Assembly: GCF_024508665.1 (NCBI RefSeq)
Contig: NZ_JANINP010000007.1
Span: 682,001-746,000 of the forward strand
DNA from: Sphingomonas sp.
GTDB taxonomy: Bacteria > Pseudomonadota > Alphaproteobacteria > Sphingomonadales > Sphingomonadaceae
Length of the DNA stretch: 64,000 nt
Direction: 5' to 3'
Both the position numbers and the translations under genes were made by a program. Under the pieces are notes generated by a model, which worked only from the letters and a program-made list of their open reading frames with translations, was not told the origin of the DNA and ran no database searches. Shown here piece by piece: positions 61,127 through 64,000 of this stretch; within the stretch, counting starts at the first letter, position 1, and each line of letters begins with the position of its first letter.

Positions 61127-62128
61127 ATGCGGCTGCGCCCGATCCCGACGATCCTCTGCGTGGCGGTCGCCGCGGTGGCGGCGGCGTCGCTGACCGGCGT
61201 GCGGCAGGCGGCGCGGGCGGAAGCGGGCGTGGTTTCGAGCGGTAAAGCTGCCGGGCCGCGCTACGGCCTGTCGACGGTCGGGTTGAGCTATCCGTTTGCC
61301 GCCGCGATCGCCAAGGGATTCAGCGACGCCGCGGCGCGGGCCGGGGCGAGCGCGGTGGTGCTCGACGCCAAGGGCGACGTCCAGAAACAGGCCAACGATA
61401 TCGACGATCTGATCGCCCAGCACGTTGCCGGGATCGCGGTGATGCCGCTCGACTCCGTCGTCGCGCAGGGCTGGGTGCGCCGTGCCAACGCGCAAAACGT
61501 GCCGATCGCGGCGGTCGCGGCGCTGGTCGGCGATCCCAAGACGCGATCGGTCGAGGACGTCTATCCGGGCCTCATCGCGCTCGCCTCGCAGGATGAAGTG
61601 GCGGCGGGACGCGCGGCGGGGAGCCTGGCGTTGCGCTGGCTGCCGCGCGGCCGGCCGGCGCGGATCGCGATCATCGAAGGGGCCGCCGGGTTCCCCGAGG
61701 TCGAGCAGCGCGCGCGGGGTTTCCGCGCGGCGCTCGATACGGCGGGGGCACGCTATGACGTCGTCGCATCGCAGCCCGGCAATTGGACCAGCGAGGGCGG
61801 CGAGGCGGCGTGCCAGAACATCCTCGCGGCGCATCCCGATATCGACCTGTTCTACAACGAGGCCGACGACATGATGATCGGCTGCGCGCGAGCGGTCCGC
61901 GCTGCCGGCTCCCCGGCGCGGATGATCGGAGTGGGCGGATCGAAGCTCGGCATCGCGTCGATCAAGGCTGGCGCGGTCGACGGCACCGTCTGCTTCAAGC
62001 CGGAAGCGCTCGGCGCCCTGGTGTTCGCCGCGCTCCATGACAAGAACGGCGCCGCGCCGCGCTTCCGCACCTATCCGATCCCCGCGGTCACGCGCGCGAC
62101 GATCGGCGAATGCGTCGGGCAATGGTAG
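61127..62128 (+). CDS. periplasmic sugar-binding protein of ABC importer
   Basis: A 333-residue periplasmic binding protein (type 1 fold, RbsB-like). It has a signal peptide (MRLRPIPTILCVAVAAVAAA region) and pattern YGLSTVGLSYPFAAAIAKGF, DAKGDVQKQANDIDDLIAQH, GIAVMPLDS, a hinge RIAIIEGAAGFPEVEQRARG and DLFYNEADDMMIGCARAVRA. It should bind a monosaccharide or related polyol. The stop overlaps the ATPase start by 7 bases. Confidence 0.9.
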   Translation: MRLRPIPTILCVAVAAVAAASLTGVRQAARAEAGVVSSGKAAGPRYGLSTVGLSYPFAAAIAKGFSDAAARAGASAVVLDAKGDVQKQANDIDDLIAQHVAGIAVMPLDSVVAQGWVRRANAQNVPIAAVAALVGDPKTRSVEDVYPGLIALASQDEVAAGRAAGSLALRWLPRGRPARIAIIEGAAGFPEVEQRARGFRAALDTAGARYDVVASQPGNWTSEGGEAACQNILAAHPDIDLFYNEADDMMIGCARAVRAAGSPARMIGVGGSKLGIASIKAGAVDGTVCFKPEALGALVFAALHDKNGAAPRFRTYPIPAVTRATIGECVGQW

Positions 62129-63612
62129 AAGCGCCGCTCCTCCAATTGCGCGGGCTCGAAAAGGTCTGGCCCAATGGCACCGCCGCGTTGCGCGGGGTCG
62201 ATCTGACCGTGCATGCGGGCAGCGTCCATGGATTGCTTGGGGCGAACGGCGCCGGCAAATCGACCTTGATCAAGGTCCTTGCCGGAGCGATCCCGGCGAG
62301 CGGCGGCGATATTATTTGGCGCGGCGAGACGGCGCGCTGGACGAATCCGCGTGCCGCCCGCGCCGGCGGTATCGCGACGATCTACCAGCATATCCCGCTC
62401 GTCCCGACATTGTCGGTGCTCGAGAACATGCTGCTCGAACAGGCCGGCGGATGGCGCATCGACCGCGCCGCGCGCGATCGGGCCGCGGCGGTCGCGCGGT
62501 CGCTGGGCGATCCGTTCGATCTCGATGCCATCGTGGGCGATCTGCCCATCGGTACGCGCCAGATGGTTGCTATCGCCCAAGGACTGATGAGCGATCCTGC
62601 CTTGCTGATCATGGACGAGCCCACCGCCTCGCTGGCCGGGGACGAGCGCGAGCAAGTCTATCGCACCATCCGCCGCCTGGCCGGCGAGGGGCGGGCGGTG
62701 CTGTTCGTGTCGCATTTTCTCGACGAGATCGTCGCGCTGACCGACGAAGTCACCGTGCTGCGCGACGGCCGCGCTGTGCTTGGCGCGCGGACGGCGGATT
62801 TGAATGAAGCAGCGATCGCGGCGGCGATTGCCGGGCGCTCGGTCACCGCGCTCGAACGGGTCGAGCGGCAACCTCGGACAGGTGGCGCTTTACTCGACGT
62901 CCGTGACCTCGCCTCGCCCGGCAAGCTCAAGCCGGCACGTTTCTCGATCGCGGCTGGGGAGATCGTCGGCGTCGCCGGCATGCTCGGCTCCGGCCGCAGT
63001 GAATTGCTTCACGCGATCTTCGGTGCCGATCCCGTGGCGCGAGGCACAATCCTGCTCGGGGGCGATAGAACAGGCCGCGATCCCGCCGAAGCGGTGGCTG
63101 CGGGCATAGCCTTGGTGCCGGAGGATCGCGCCGCACAGGGATTCATTCCCGGCATGACGATCGCCGAGAATATCGCGCTGCCGCATGACGGCTGGCTGAT
63201 CGCGCCGCGCCGCGAGCATGCTGTGGCGACGGCTGCGATCGACGATCTCGCGATCAAGGCGTCCGACGCCGACGCTTTGGTCGGTGAGCTGTCGGGCGGC
63301 AATGCGCAGAAAGTGGTGATCGCCAAATGGTTGACCCCGCGCACCCGCGTGCTGCTGCTCGATGAGCCGACCGCCGGGATCGATATCGGCGCACGCACCG
63401 ATATCTTGCGGCTGGTCCGTCGCCTTGCCGATCGGGGATTGGCGGTATTGCTGGTCAGCTCCGAATTCGAGGAATTGCTGGCCGTCGCCGACCGCATCCT
63501 GGTGATGCGCGACGGCGCGATCGTCGCCGAGGTCGATCCTGCCACGATCGACGAGGCCGGGCTGATCCAGCTGGCCAGTGGAACCCAATCCAGAACGGAA
63601 ATCGCCGCATGA
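62122..63612 (+). CDS. sugar ABC transporter ATPase (two-domain RbsA type)
   Basis: A 496-residue ATPase with two ABC domains. Domain 1 has Walker A GANGAGKST, signature-like IGTRQMVAIAQGL and Walker B LLIMDEPTA. Domain 2 has the degenerate P-loop GMLGSGRSELL and a full LSGGNAQKV signature with LLLDEPTAGID. This is the standard monosaccharide importer ATPase. Start taken at 62122; a Met at 62110 is possible. The stop overlaps the permease start by ATGA. Confidence 0.95.
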   Translation: MVEAPLLQLRGLEKVWPNGTAALRGVDLTVHAGSVHGLLGANGAGKSTLIKVLAGAIPASGGDIIWRGETARWTNPRAARAGGIATIYQHIPLVPTLSVLENMLLEQAGGWRIDRAARDRAAAVARSLGDPFDLDAIVGDLPIGTRQMVAIAQGLMSDPALLIMDEPTASLAGDEREQVYRTIRRLAGEGRAVLFVSHFLDEIVALTDEVTVLRDGRAVLGARTADLNEAAIAAAIAGRSVTALERVERQPRTGGALLDVRDLASPGKLKPARFSIAAGEIVGVAGMLGSGRSELLHAIFGADPVARGTILLGGDRTGRDPAEAVAAGIALVPEDRAAQGFIPGMTIAENIALPHDGWLIAPRREHAVATAAIDDLAIKASDADALVGELSGGNAQKVVIAKWLTPRTRVLLLDEPTAGIDIGARTDILRLVRRLADRGLAVLLVSSEFEELLAVADRILVMRDGAIVAEVDPATIDEAGLIQLASGTQSRTEIAA

Positions 63613-64000
63613 CCCGATCCATCGACTGGCGCCGGACCTTCGGATTGCGCGAGGCTGGCGTCTATTACGCGCTGCTGATCCTGCTCGTCTTGCTTGCGGC
63701 GATCGCGCACTCGCGCGGCCTGCCCAATTACCTGTCGCCGCAAAATCTCGGCAACATCGTCTACCAGGCGTCCTTGGTCGGGATCATGGGCGTGGCGATG
63801 ACGGTGATGCTGATCACCGGCGCGTTCGACCTGTCGGTGGCCTCGGTTGCCGCGCTCGCCGCGGCAGTGTTGGTCGGCCTGGCGCCAAGCATCGGCTTCC
63901 CGATGGCGGCCGGCGCCGCGATCGTCACCGCCATCGCAATCGGCATCTTCAACGGCGCGGTGGTCCAGTTCGTCGGGATCAATGCCTTCATCGTCACGCT
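63609..64000 (+). CDS. sugar ABC transporter permease, 5' part
   Basis: The first ~130 residues of an RbsC/AraH-type membrane permease, cut by the window end. Translation begins MTRSIDWRRTFGLREAGVYY and shows three to four hydrophobic stretches, with LITGAFDLSVASVAALAAA, the conserved EAA-preceding loop of this family. The ATGA overlap with the ATPase shows it belongs to the same importer. Confidence 0.93.
   Translation, partial: MTRSIDWRRTFGLREAGVYYALLILLVLLAAIAHSRGLPNYLSPQNLGNIVYQASLVGIMGVAMTVMLITGAFDLSVASVAALAAAVLVGLAPSIGFPMAAGAAIVTAIAIGIFNGAVVQFVGINAFIVT

Overview
The window looks like a sphingomonad-type alphaproteobacterium (Sphingomonas or a close relative). The basis is high GC, a spc/alpha ribosomal operon running rplF-rplR-rpsE-rpmD-rplO-secY-adk-rpsM-rpsK-rpoA-rplQ, three large TonB-dependent receptors each tied to a catabolic operon, many four-base ATGA/GTGA gene overlaps, and short palindromic repeats between genes. 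This is inference from content; no 16S gene is present, and I found no tRNA, rRNA, CRISPR array or intact insertion sequence.

Layout. 1-8.5 kb: ribosomal protein, secY, adk and rpoA block, ending at a strong terminator, with REP-like hairpins and two non-ribosomal genes inserted. 8.5-16.9 kb: NIPSNAP and DUF1579-like genes, a glycine-zipper protein, a prolyl oligopeptidase, a Baeyer-Villiger monooxygenase, a TPR protein and guaA. 17-21.7 kb: a compositionally distinct patch next to guaA (VOC, epoxide-hydrolase-like, SDR, LysR, HSL-type esterase). 22-31.6 kb: a six-gene operon (TonB receptor, CE1-type esterase, PQQ dehydrogenase, EthD-like protein, acyl-CoA synthetase, DUF1254/1214 protein) with a divergent TetR regulator and a perfect inverted-repeat operator; most products carry export signals. 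31.7-37.9 kb: a Crp/Fnr regulator divergent from a TonB receptor - CitMHS transporter - AtuA-family - DUF4387 operon.

38.8-43.5 kb holds the most striking locus: a 390-residue protein made of sixteen Cys-x8-Cys modules (one is Cys-x10-Cys) carrying Thr at fixed places, followed by an APH-fold kinase, a HopA1-family protein and a LanC cyclase with intact zinc ligands, the three enzymes joined by ATGA overlaps. It reads as a lanthipeptide pathway with three separate enzymes that joins the class V kinase/HopA1 pair to a classical LanC cyclase, acting on an unusually long, apparently leaderless multi-core substrate.

44.4-64 kb: a sugar-catabolism region. An Idh-type sugar 1-dehydrogenase, an IlvD/EDD aldonate dehydratase, an FAH-family 2-keto-3-deoxy-acid dehydratase and a 2-oxoglutarate semialdehyde dehydrogenase form a nonphosphorylative (Weimberg-type) pentose route to 2-oxoglutarate, with a FucP-like transporter, TonB receptor, ThuA-like protein, aldo/keto reductase and GntR/FadR-type regulator. 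Next to it is a second cluster: two CaiB/BaiF CoA-transferase paralogues, a solute-binding-like protein with no signal peptide, a MaoC dehydratase and a sugar ABC importer cut by the window end. A shared 13-bp motif lies in all four divergent intergenic regions of both clusters, which suggests one GntR regulon.
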